A DNA stretch of 64,000 nt, from contig NC_008009.1 in NCBI RefSeq assembly GCF_000014005.1, positions 4,216,001-4,280,000 of the forward strand, written 5' to 3'. Shown in pieces: positions 20,301-26,657 of this stretch. The position numbers and the translations under genes are program-made. Positions within the stretch are counted from its first letter, which is position 1, and every line of letters starts with the position of its first letter. Source of the stretch: Candidatus Koribacter versatilis Ellin345 (GTDB lineage: Bacteria > Acidobacteriota > Terriglobia > Terriglobales > Acidobacteriaceae). The notes under the pieces are model-generated. The model saw nothing but the letters and a program-made list of their open reading frames with translations, was not told the origin of the DNA and did no database searches.

Positions 20301-20928
20301 TTACCGAATTGATCGCCACGAAGTGCAGACCCGGAACATCGGCAACGGTGCTGATGCTGTTCGTCACGCCGTCAATCACCGCGATCGTGCCGTTCCCGAG
20401 GGGAACGTAAATCTCGTTGGTCGCTTGGTTGACTCCGACGTCCAGCCCGCTCGATCCGACGCTCAAGATTGTCGTGCCATTCGTCACGCCATCGATCACC
20501 GTGACGGTTGATTTGGAACTTGCAACGTAGATCTTGTTGGTGATTGGGTTGACCGCGACTGCCGCAGGATTGCCGCCGACACTTACCGTCGTCGTACCCC
20601 TCGTAGCTCCGTCTATCACGGTCACATTATTGGCGGGAGATGTGACGTAGATCTTATTGGTGAGCGGGTTAATCGCAATCGCTTGCGGGGAACTCCCGAC
20701 AACGATCGTTTGTACTTGCTTGGTTTTACCGTCGATTTCGCTCACCGAGCCGGGTCCGCCACAGGCGGGGTCCGTACCACAGGAGTTGACAACGTAGATT
20801 TTGTTGGTCGCCGGGTTGATCGCGACCGCAACCGGAGCGACCCCGGCAGGGATATTCTTCAACCACGTTTGCGCGGAGACTCGAGTTCCAGCGAGGAGAA
20901 TGAGGGAAATTAGAACGGTTCTGAACAT
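17398..20928 (-). CDS. Giant secreted YVTN beta-propeller protein with C-terminal Ig/Fn3-like modules
   Basis: 1176 residues from ATG 20928. A signal peptide (FRTVLISLILLAGTRVSAQ) is followed by 16 repeats of about 42 residues on the pattern AVNPVTNKIYVAN-(S)NDVTVIDG-TN-TTTV (about residues 15-690), enough for two seven-bladed propellers. A linker follows, then four modules of about 90 residues (SPANGST, SLYVGT, GHDIAFIN, TLPTNGGTLY), and a terminal variant with LWSYIAGAWQ. No membrane anchor or sorting motif is visible. It is probably an exported surface or binding protein. The start at 20967 was rejected because it would put a basic stretch before the signal peptide. Confidence 0.88.
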   Translation of the reverse strand: MFRTVLISLILLAGTRVSAQTWLKNIPAGVAPVAVAINPATNKIYVVNSCGTDPACGGPGSVSEIDGKTKQVQTIVVGSSPQAIAINPLTNKIYVTSPANNVTVIDGATRGTTTVSVGGNPAAVAVNPITNKIYVASSKSTVTVIDGVTNGTTILSVGSSGLDVGVNQATNEIYVPLGNGTIAVIDGVTNSISTVADVPGLHFVAINSVTNKIYVSNNFDSSVEVIDGATKSTAMIPVGTNPWKIVVNSVSNKVYVADVASNDVTVIDGATNQATPVSLTAQPQAIAVNPITNQAFVTELGSEITVIDGTTNGTSTVATDTRPFDVAVNPITNEVYVANNVGNDVTLISGDTNRTTNVSVGTRPFAVAVNSATSKIYVANLSSNDVTVIDGKTNTTTAVTTGVDPSAVAVNPVTNKVYVANNYSNDVTVIDGVTNDTTTLQAGLGPDAVAVNPATNTIYVANRTSNNVTIIDGASSSTSTVGTGFLPWALAVNPVTNKIYVANYCGTAGDCAFNGSVTVIDGLTRSTTSVMVGLLPTAIAVNPVTNKIYVANSGANYITIIDGVTNSTTFATTGTSPSDLAVNALTNQIYVVNSGEDDVSVVAGATLNVTTVAASLAHGPIAVAVNPVTNKIYVANNGSNNVTVIDGATNAATLVGVGRVPSAIAVDPTSDRIYVANSDPASTTVTVIDAAVESTIPIASVFQGVTDSQTVAGLSIFATENSAPKLTASVTSTSSPILLAPSAFYYQLDSAQGAWQRASQTNPRNSNPAAYALSLQNVKVGVHTVYAFAMYAGNLSNLSSYPIAVMPPTKAILLTPANGSTLPGASATFTWTNVPTATQYTLYVGSTPGSHDIAFVNALQSNSTTVNNIPTNGASIFVTLYTLINGKYGVNASSYIEAGTPVPAAIVSPAEGSTLAGSTDTFSWTSGTGVSQYSLYVGTKPGLHDIAFINAGMNTSATVTTLPTNGGTLYATLYSLIGGTYQSRSYTYVAAGTATKATMISPANGSTFTGNSATFTWTAGSGVTSYSLYVGTQPGGHDIAFINTGTNTSATVTTLPTNGGTLYVTLCSLIAGTYQRGNYTYVASGTATKATMISPANGTTITGNSATFTWTPGSGVTSYSLYVGTRFGARDLDYVPGTSTSATVTNLPATGGTVYVRLWSYIAGAWQSVDYSYPNN
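17401..18513 (-). repeat. Four tandem DNA modules encoding the 90-residue Ig/Fn3-like repeats
   Basis: Units of about 270-280 bases. The two middle copies remain very similar in DNA: blocks such as CTGTAGCTTGTTACACCTG and GGGGAGATCATCGTCGCC recur almost unchanged. This points to recent duplication. Confidence 0.7.
18858..20883 (-). repeat. Sixteen tandem DNA units encoding YVTN propeller repeats
   Basis: Units of about 120-130 bases, each with a variant of (on the plus strand) ACGTAGATCTTGTTGGTGAC followed by GGGTTGACGGC. They are diverged in DNA but constant in phase, consistent with old tandem expansion. Confidence 0.7.
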
Positions 20929-21193
20929 ACGCTGCTTACGGCGGAGAAGATTCGAACGAGATTGCAAGCCGGAGCCTCCACGATCGCCTCAGCAGGAAAT
21001 TTCTATGGAAGTTAGGTGCGGTCCGATTCGTTCCGCGCCTCAACCAGCGACCCCTGAGCCAGAAAGGATAAGGTACCGTTTTAGGGTCCGAAATTCGAGA
21101 GAAATTCGGGGAATTCTTCGGGCCGGATGCAGGGCCGGTCGCACCTATAAGGCGCGGCGGATCACCGGGGCTTCGTCGTCTACACTATCGTTC

Positions 21194-21583
21194 ATGTCTC
21201 GCCCCGTCACCAGCGCCATCTCCCCATGCTTCATCGTCACGGACGTCCCGCGCAGCATCGCGTTCTATCGCGACAAGCTCGGCTTCGAAACAACTTTCCA
21301 GCAGCCCGACGACGACCCGTTCTTTGCAATCCTCGTCCGCGACGGCGCTCAGCTCTTCATTAAAGCCGAGGGCGGCATCGCACCGATCCCCAACTCCCAG
21401 CGCCATCGCCACCTGCGCCTCGACGCCTTCATCTACGCCCCCGACCCCGATGCCCTCGCCGCCGATTTCCTCGCCCACGGCGCCACCTTCAGCTCGCCTC
21501 TCCAGGACACCCACGACGGCCTTCGTGGCTTCGAAGTCACCGACCCCGACGGCTACGTCCTCTTCTTCGGCCGCCCACGGTAA
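21194..21583 (+). CDS. VOC-family (glyoxalase/bleomycin resistance-like) protein
   Basis: 129 residues, one VOC module pair. The start FIVTDVPRSIAFYRDKLGFE and end GFEVTDPDGYVLFFGRP are diagnostic of the superfamily. A metal-ligand set is not complete by eye, so whether it is an enzyme, a dioxygenase relative or a binding protein is open. ATG 21194 was chosen; in-frame sequence upstream is unrelated. It is convergent with a methyltransferase gene 16 bases away. Confidence 0.88.
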   Translation: MSRPVTSAISPCFIVTDVPRSIAFYRDKLGFETTFQQPDDDPFFAILVRDGAQLFIKAEGGIAPIPNSQRHRHLRLDAFIYAPDPDALAADFLAHGATFSSPLQDTHDGLRGFEVTDPDGYVLFFGRPR

Positions 21584-21598
21584 GCCAAGAATTTTTCG

Positions 21599-22483
21599 TC
21601 AGATCTTCATTCCCCTGACAATTAACAGCGATTCCCAGACCTCCGCGCGGATCCTCTGGAATCCAGCATGGGAAAGAAACGCTGCCAACTCATCTGCCGT
21701 GGACGGTATCGGCATGTAAGGCGGGTTCACGTTGTTGCGCCGTTGCCCGAGGTTATTCGCCATCATTTGCCAGCCCTCAGACGATTCGAGAGCGACGGTG
21801 TCAAAGTAGAGCCATCCGCCGCGACGCAGCACCCGAAAGCTGTCTTGCGCATAACGCCAGCGCTCCACCGGATCGAAGTGCGGCAACGCGTTCGTGCAAT
21901 AGATGACGTCCGCCGACTCGCTTGGCAACTCCGCGAGCCCGTCTCCGGCAAGGCGCACCAATGAGACATTCTCCAACCCCGCCAATCGCGCGCGCGCATG
22001 CTTGAGCATGTTCTGCGAAATGTCGCAGCCCGTCCACGTGTGGCAGAGTGGCGCGAACTGCCGCCCGATGCGTCCTACGCCGCAAGCGATCTCCACCACA
22101 TCCCATTCCTTCGCGAGTGGGATGTACTCTCCGATCCGGCGCACCACCTCGTCTCCCGACGACCGTAGCTGCGCCTCGCTCGAGACCCCGGCCGCTGCCG
22201 CCGCTGCTGCCGCCAGCGGCTGCCCCGCCATCTCGTCCCACACCTCGGCGTACTGCGCCCGCTGATACTCGTGCAGTCGCGGCCATACCGCGCTCATGCG
22301 CGCCACATACCCGGTAATCAGCGCCAGGCCGGTCGCGACAATCATCAGGGCAACGAGCACGTCAGACGCGGCGCCATCGAACAACGCGAGAAAGAACCCC
22401 ACCAGAACTGCTGCCAGCAGCAGGGGAAACAAGTAGCGGAACTTTCGCAGGACCGACCGCGCGGCGCTTCTCCATGAACCCAT
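21599..22483 (-). CDS. Membrane-anchored class I SAM-dependent methyltransferase
   Basis: 294 residues. Two hydrophobic helices at about 18-40 and 42-62 precede a Rossmann methyltransferase domain. Motif I is VVEIACGVGRIGRQFAP, the post-I acidic turn is GCDIS, motif II ADVIYCTNALPHF and motif III LRRGGWLYFDT. An alanine-rich linker (eight Ala in a row) joins the two parts. The anchored layout suggests a lipid or membrane-associated acceptor. The substrate is unknown and there is no operon partner. Confidence 0.85.
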   Translation of the reverse strand: MGSWRSAARSVLRKFRYLFPLLLAAVLVGFFLALFDGAASDVLVALMIVATGLALITGYVARMSAVWPRLHEYQRAQYAEVWDEMAGQPLAAAAAAAAGVSSEAQLRSSGDEVVRRIGEYIPLAKEWDVVEIACGVGRIGRQFAPLCHTWTGCDISQNMLKHARARLAGLENVSLVRLAGDGLAELPSESADVIYCTNALPHFDPVERWRYAQDSFRVLRRGGWLYFDTVALESSEGWQMMANNLGQRRNNVNPPYMPIPSTADELAAFLSHAGFQRIRAEVWESLLIVRGMKI

Positions 22484-22772
22484 GCGAACCGTCTCCCGTG
22501 GAGACCGATTTTAGCCGCGTATTTCCAAATCGCTGAGATAGCCGCGTTGAGTTTGCAAAACGTTTTCATCGTGGAAACGGAGTGCCGGGTTCGCGTTTTT
22601 CCAGAATTGGGGTGGAGATGCCGACGGCCTCTTGCTTCGAGCAAGTCATAGAGTCCTGCGGCAGACCCCGATAGCACCCGCCCCCATGAACCAAAAGCAC
22701 GAAACCCGACTCGGGTCTAAGCCCACATCTTCAGACATGGGAGAGCGGACCCGCCTGAAGGCTTGTAGAGTC
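22484..22772. other. Intergenic region upstream of the toxin-antitoxin pair
   Basis: About 290 bases, moderately AT-rich near 22510-22570. I see no open frame with a plausible product and no strong terminator. Confidence 0.4.
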
Positions 22773-22788
22773 ATGCCAAATCTGGCAT
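22773..22788 (+). promoter_or_regulatory. Candidate HigA operator palindrome
   Basis: ATGCCA-AATC-TGGCAT, a perfect 6-base inverted repeat immediately before the toxin coding region. Xre-type antitoxins of HigBA loci usually bind such palindromes at their own promoter, so autoregulation is plausible. Confidence 0.5.
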
Positions 22789-22896
22789 AGTTATCTCCAG
22801 TGGCCTCTCATTTTCGTCGCGGACTCGCGTCGCTGCCTGCTTAAATTCCCGCAGCCGGTTCGCCATCACATCGGTTTCGCGCTGTATCAGGCGCAG

Positions 22897-23145
22897 ATGG
22901 GTGGGAAACACATTGACGCGAAGCCATTGAGAGGTCTCTCGCCAGGCGTTATGGAGGTCGTATCGGACCATCACGGCGACACTTTTCGCGCGGTCTACAC
23001 CGTGCGACTTGCAAATGCCGTCTACGTCCTGCACGCGTTCCAGAAAAAGTCCAAGCGCGGAATTGCAACGCCGCAGGCAGAAGTTGAGCTAATCAAGATG
23101 CGCTTACGTCGCGCCATCGAGATCGACAAGCAAGAGGAGAGATAA
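22897..23145 (+). CDS. HigB/RelE-type toxin (phage Gp49-like family), 5' end uncertain
   Basis: The core VMEVVSDHHGDTFRAVYTVR, VYVLHAFQKKSKRGIATPQ and ELIKMRLRRA is the conserved body of the HigB/Gp49-like toxin family, ribosome-dependent mRNA interferases. ATG 22897 gives only 82 residues, without the N-terminal strand and helices. Family-like sequence continues upstream in frame to about 22801 (PLIFVADSRRCLLKFPQPVR, then HHIGFALYQAQ), but that stretch has no ATG, GTG or TTG after the stop at 22756. So initiation is non-canonical or the toxin has lost its start. The antitoxin gene begins three bases after the stop. Confidence 0.75.
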   Translation: MGGKHIDAKPLRGLSPGVMEVVSDHHGDTFRAVYTVRLANAVYVLHAFQKKSKRGIATPQAEVELIKMRLRRAIEIDKQEER

Positions 23146-23148
23146 ACC

Positions 23149-23466
23149 ATGGCCAAGCGAAACCTCGACTACACCGTCAGTTCCGGAAACATCTTCGCCG
23201 ACCTCGGCCTTCCTAACTCCGAAGAACTGCTTGCCAAGGCCGAACTTGCGAACAAGATCTCGACTCTCGTCGGTAAGCGAGATCTCACCCAAGCCCAAAC
23301 CGCCAAACTTCTTGGCATAGACCAACCGAAAGTCTCCGCCTTGCTCCGAGGCAAGCTCTCCGGCTTTTCCATCGAGCGCCTGCTGCGCTTCCTGCTTTTG
23401 CTCGGCCACGACGTAAAGATCACCGTCCAACCCGCGCGCGGCCGCGCCCGTGTACGTGTCGCTTAA
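23149..23466 (+). CDS. HigA-like Xre-family antitoxin
   Basis: 105 residues. A Cro/C1-type helix-turn-helix in the middle (LTQAQTAKLLGIDQPKVSALLRGKLSGFSIERLLRFL) is the HTH_37 arrangement of antitoxins paired with Gp49-like toxins. The N-terminal extension (YTVSSGNIFADLGLPNSEELLAKAELANKI) is characteristic. It should bind and neutralise the toxin encoded just upstream and repress the shared promoter. Toxin-first gene order is the HigBA hallmark. Confidence 0.9.
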   Translation: MAKRNLDYTVSSGNIFADLGLPNSEELLAKAELANKISTLVGKRDLTQAQTAKLLGIDQPKVSALLRGKLSGFSIERLLRFLLLLGHDVKITVQPARGRARVRVA

Positions 23467-23475
23467 ACTCCTCGA

Positions 23476-24699
23476 TCACAAATACCGCAACCGTCCATCT
23501 TTATGGCGGGCCTTCACCGCGGCATACCATCGGCACGCGAAGAAGAGCAGGAATACCGCGATTGCCCACACCAAATACAACAACGGCAAACTCCACACAT
23601 ACCCGTCGGGTGGTTGAGGGTTCCCCATCGGATGGTTCGTGAACAACCACGGGTCCACGTAGCCAAAACGTATCTTCGAAACGATCAGCGCCAGCGCGTG
23701 AATGAGCGGAATGTGCAGCAGGTAGAAAAAGAACGGCACTCTGCCATATACCATCATCACCTTCGCAAATGCAGAGCTGCCACTTTCAAAGAGCGGAATC
23801 GCGAGGATTGCCGGCCCCAGCGTCATCAGTAAAAAGCAGAGCGAAGCCGGATACTTCGTCGTATTCAGGAAAGCCAGCAGCGGCGGCATCCCATGCACCG
23901 TCTGCCACCCTTGCCACGGTCGCGGATCGCCATAGAAGTGCGTAGCGCGCAGTAAAACAAACGCCGCGATCGCCACCAGTCCGACCATCATGCACACTTG
24001 CCGCCGACGCTCCGGCGTAAGCGCGAAGACCGATCCAAACGCATACCCCGCGGCCATCACGCCAATCCACGGGATCAGCGAATAGAGCACGTACACCGTA
24101 GGCCCGTGCGCCCCCATCTGCACCGGCCCTGCCCAAAATCCGACGTAGAGAAATTTCCAGAGTGCGGCGTAGGGGTTCGTCTCCAGCGATTTCACAATCC
24201 CCGGCATCGCATGGTCCATCAGGTTGTGCAGGCAAATAATCGCGAGCCCCACGGCGCCGACGACTTTGATCGGAAGCTTGACGAGCGCGGCCATCATGAC
24301 CATGCACCAGCCGAGCATCCACAGCACGCCCGCAAGGTCGTAGTCGAGGAAATGAAAGTTGAACGTCCACGCCACGCGCACCACGGTGAGTTCCAGCAAC
24401 ACCAGCCACAGCCCGCGTGTCGCCAGGAACTTCGAGACGCCGCTGTGTTTCTGCGCGTAGAGAAACACGCCGCTTCCCGCAAGAAATGCAAACCCGGGCG
24501 CACAGAAATGCGTGACCCATCGCGTAAAGAACACGCCCGCAGTCGGTCCGCCGGCAGGAACGCCGGAATACACGCGCACGTGGTCGATGGCCATCAGCAC
24601 CATCACCATTCCGCGCAGAACGTCCGCGGAGGCCACGCGTGTTCCAGTTGCGATCGCGGAACTCTGTCCAGGAGAAGTCTGTAGTTGAGGCACCGTCAC
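23476..24699 (-). CDS. DUF1624/HGSNAT-like membrane acyltransferase-type protein
   Basis: 407 residues with about ten membrane helices. The start RVASADVLRGMVMVLMAIDHVRVY matches DUF1624 and heparan-alpha-glucosaminide N-acetyltransferase-like proteins, whose conserved D...R..H residues lie in helix 1 (D-x-L-R-G and the AIDH motif). FYLLHIPLIHALAL near the C-terminus is also typical. It probably transfers or handles acyl groups on cell-envelope glycans, but the substrate is unknown. It is convergent with the antitoxin gene ten bases away. Confidence 0.8.
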   Translation of the reverse strand: MTVPQLQTSPGQSSAIATGTRVASADVLRGMVMVLMAIDHVRVYSGVPAGGPTAGVFFTRWVTHFCAPGFAFLAGSGVFLYAQKHSGVSKFLATRGLWLVLLELTVVRVAWTFNFHFLDYDLAGVLWMLGWCMVMMAALVKLPIKVVGAVGLAIICLHNLMDHAMPGIVKSLETNPYAALWKFLYVGFWAGPVQMGAHGPTVYVLYSLIPWIGVMAAGYAFGSVFALTPERRRQVCMMVGLVAIAAFVLLRATHFYGDPRPWQGWQTVHGMPPLLAFLNTTKYPASLCFLLMTLGPAILAIPLFESGSSAFAKVMMVYGRVPFFFYLLHIPLIHALALIVSKIRFGYVDPWLFTNHPMGNPQPPDGYVWSLPLLYLVWAIAVFLLFFACRWYAAVKARHKDGRLRYL

Positions 24700-24956
24700 G
24701 TTGCCCTCCCCACATCAAGTGTGAAGAGACTACCGCGTGCGGCGAAAACTGTCGAAGCTTGGGACGAAGTGCTAACGAGACTCTCTGTCTTCACCGGAAA
24801 GAGCCAACCCCGGGCGCTTTCGCTAACGTAAACGTGCCACTTCCTTTGGTGACAATATCGCGCCCATCACAATGTCGCGCGAGCTTCACCAGAGTTTTGC
24901 GCAACCATGACATTGCATCCAGCTTGAACGTTCATGCTTCCGCGTGAGGTGCACCT

Positions 24957-26096
24957 ATGCACGAGAACTGGACAAGCATGAAGTCAGCTATCAACCGTCG
25001 GTCGTTCGTCAAGAAAGGATTGGTTGCCGGTGCAGTCGCCGCCGGCACCGAAATGCTCGGCAGCAGCACGGCGCTGTTCGCCGACGATGGCGACGAACAC
25101 GGCCATCACCTGTCGCGAGGCGATGCGGCACTACTGCGCTTCGCCGCCGCCGCCGAAATTCTTGAAACCGATTTTTGGGTCCAATACAACGAACTGGCAG
25201 GAGTGCAAGACGGCGAGGAATCGAGTGGCTCCGGGAATCCTTTATTCACAGCGGCCCTCTCGGTGCTCGATTCAGACATGGCGCAGTATGTTCATGACAA
25301 CACCGACGACGAGTTTACCCACCAGAAGTTTCTGAATGCGTATCTCGAATCGAAGGGCGCGCGGCCCATCAGCCTGGAACACTTCCGCACCCTGCCGGGC
25401 AGCACCGCCACCGGCTCCAGCGGAAAGATGCGGCTCACGAACTTAATGCAGCTCACCCTCGACACCAGTTGGTGGACACGTTATCGCAGCAGCACGCACA
25501 ATCCAGATCTCGACCCGAACTTTAAGTTTCCGCAAGCTATACCGACGCTCGCCGTGGGACAACACACTGCAATCCCCCGCACCGACACCGACACCTCCGA
25601 CTCCAACTTCCTTCAGGCCATCGCCAACACCGCCGGTTTCCACATGCCGACCATCGAGCAAGGCGGCAACAGCTTGTACCCCTCGATGGCCCAGCGCGCC
25701 AGTAGCGTCGAAGTTCTGCGCATTCTCATCAGCATTGGGCCAACCGAAACCATGCACTTCCAGACCTGGGCCGACAAGGCCGGCAACGCCCTGCCCCTTA
25801 CCGCGGTCGATCCGGTCACCGGCGTCTCAGTCACCTTCCCCGACCTCAACTCTCCCCCGTTTGGTGGCGAAACCTTCCAGACAAACCTCATCATGCCGGA
25901 GCCGTGTCCGTTCATCAGCCGCAATCTGCCGCCGTGCTCCATCATTCGTCCCACAGAAACCCGCGGCGCTGCGACCGGTGCGGTGAAGTTCCTCACCGAT
26001 ATGGGCCTCTTCATCGGCCAATCCGCGGAGTTCTTCGCACTCCTGCACCAGTTGGCCAAAGACGCCGACAACGCGCAGCGAGACGAAGGCCACTGA
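24957..26096 (+). CDS. Tat-exported ferritin-like domain protein
   Basis: 379 residues. The N-terminus has a twin-arginine signal (NRRSFVKKGLVAGAVAAG) ending near ALFA, so folded export is likely. The mature part starts with DAALLRFAAAAEILETDFWVQYNEL and includes DDEFTHQKFLNAYL, the helix pair with E...ExxH ligands of the ferritin-like (Ferritin_2, desiccation-related) family. A later ETMHFQTWADKAGN segment fits another carboxylate/His helix. GAGGTG lies upstream of ATG 24957; ATG 24978 is an alternative. The role in metal or oxidant handling is inferred only from the fold. Confidence 0.82.
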   Translation: MHENWTSMKSAINRRSFVKKGLVAGAVAAGTEMLGSSTALFADDGDEHGHHLSRGDAALLRFAAAAEILETDFWVQYNELAGVQDGEESSGSGNPLFTAALSVLDSDMAQYVHDNTDDEFTHQKFLNAYLESKGARPISLEHFRTLPGSTATGSSGKMRLTNLMQLTLDTSWWTRYRSSTHNPDLDPNFKFPQAIPTLAVGQHTAIPRTDTDTSDSNFLQAIANTAGFHMPTIEQGGNSLYPSMAQRASSVEVLRILISIGPTETMHFQTWADKAGNALPLTAVDPVTGVSVTFPDLNSPPFGGETFQTNLIMPEPCPFISRNLPPCSIIRPTETRGAATGAVKFLTDMGLFIGQSAEFFALLHQLAKDADNAQRDEGH

Positions 26097-26103
26097 TTGT
26101 TTG

Positions 26104-26142
26104 GGTACCCCACGTCTCGCGATTTTCGGGACGTGGGAATAC
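26104..26142 (+). repeat. Intergenic inverted repeat (family C)
   Basis: GGTAC then CCCACGTC (26109-26116) pairs with GACGTGGG (26130-26137), followed by AATACC. It starts 8 bases after the ferritin-like gene and has no T tract, so it is more repeat-like than a terminator. Confidence 0.55.
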
Positions 26143-26191
26143 CATCCTCTTCCCCTTGCGGCAACCCCGCGGATGTCGTAGCATCGCGCGC

Positions 26192-26584
26192 ATGTCGCAT
26201 CACATCGCTCGGCAGGTCCACGAGAAATTCAAGGTATTCACCGGCGAGCTAGATTCGGATGGAACCATCGGCAAGCTTGCCGGCGAGGTGGCTGCTTTCG
26301 TCAACGCCTCGAAGATTGCTCCCAAGAGCATCGGCATCGTGTTCCTGGAATCAAGCAAGCATCTCCTCTTCACTCTCGGTTATCGCGATGACGAGGAGTC
26401 TTATCCCATCAGCCTCCACTGCGTCCATCTAGGCAAGGTCGAGAGCAAGACTCACGACTTCCAGGAGTTGGAAAAGAAGCTGAACGCGGTCAGCAGCAAG
26501 CACCGCAATGTCATTTGCCACGAACTCTATGTCGCCGACGGCCACAGCTTGAACGCCGTCATCATGACCCACGAAGCCTCGTAG
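26192..26584 (+). CDS. Conserved hypothetical protein, 130 aa
   Basis: A small soluble protein from ATG 26192 (MSHHIARQVHEKFKVF). It shows alternating helix and strand (SIGIVFLESSKHLLFTLGYRD, SYPISLHCVHLG, HRNVICHELYVADGH) and no signal peptide. I do not recognise the family. Codon use matches the genome, so it is probably real. It is followed by a terminator shared with the convergent permease gene. Confidence 0.6.
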   Translation: MSHHIARQVHEKFKVFTGELDSDGTIGKLAGEVAAFVNASKIAPKSIGIVFLESSKHLLFTLGYRDDEESYPISLHCVHLGKVESKTHDFQELEKKLNAVSSKHRNVICHELYVADGHSLNAVIMTHEAS

Positions 26585-26613
26585 TTTTGCGACCACACTC
26601 ACGAGAAATACAA

Positions 26614-26638
26614 AAGCCCCGGCTACTGACCGGGGCTT
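26614..26638. terminator. Bidirectional hairpin terminator
   Basis: AAGCCCCGG (26614-26622), a 7-base loop, CCGGGGCTT (26630-26638). It sits between the convergent genes ending at 26584 and 26658, with A-rich sequence on one side and T-containing sequence on the other. Confidence 0.8.
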
Positions 26639-26657
26639 CGTCATTGAATAATACGTC

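Noticed and set aside
18858-20883. Regular 120-130 base repeats that might suggest a CRISPR-like array
   Set aside because: They are in-frame coding repeats of a YVTN propeller with no short constant repeats and unique spacers, and no cas genes are present.
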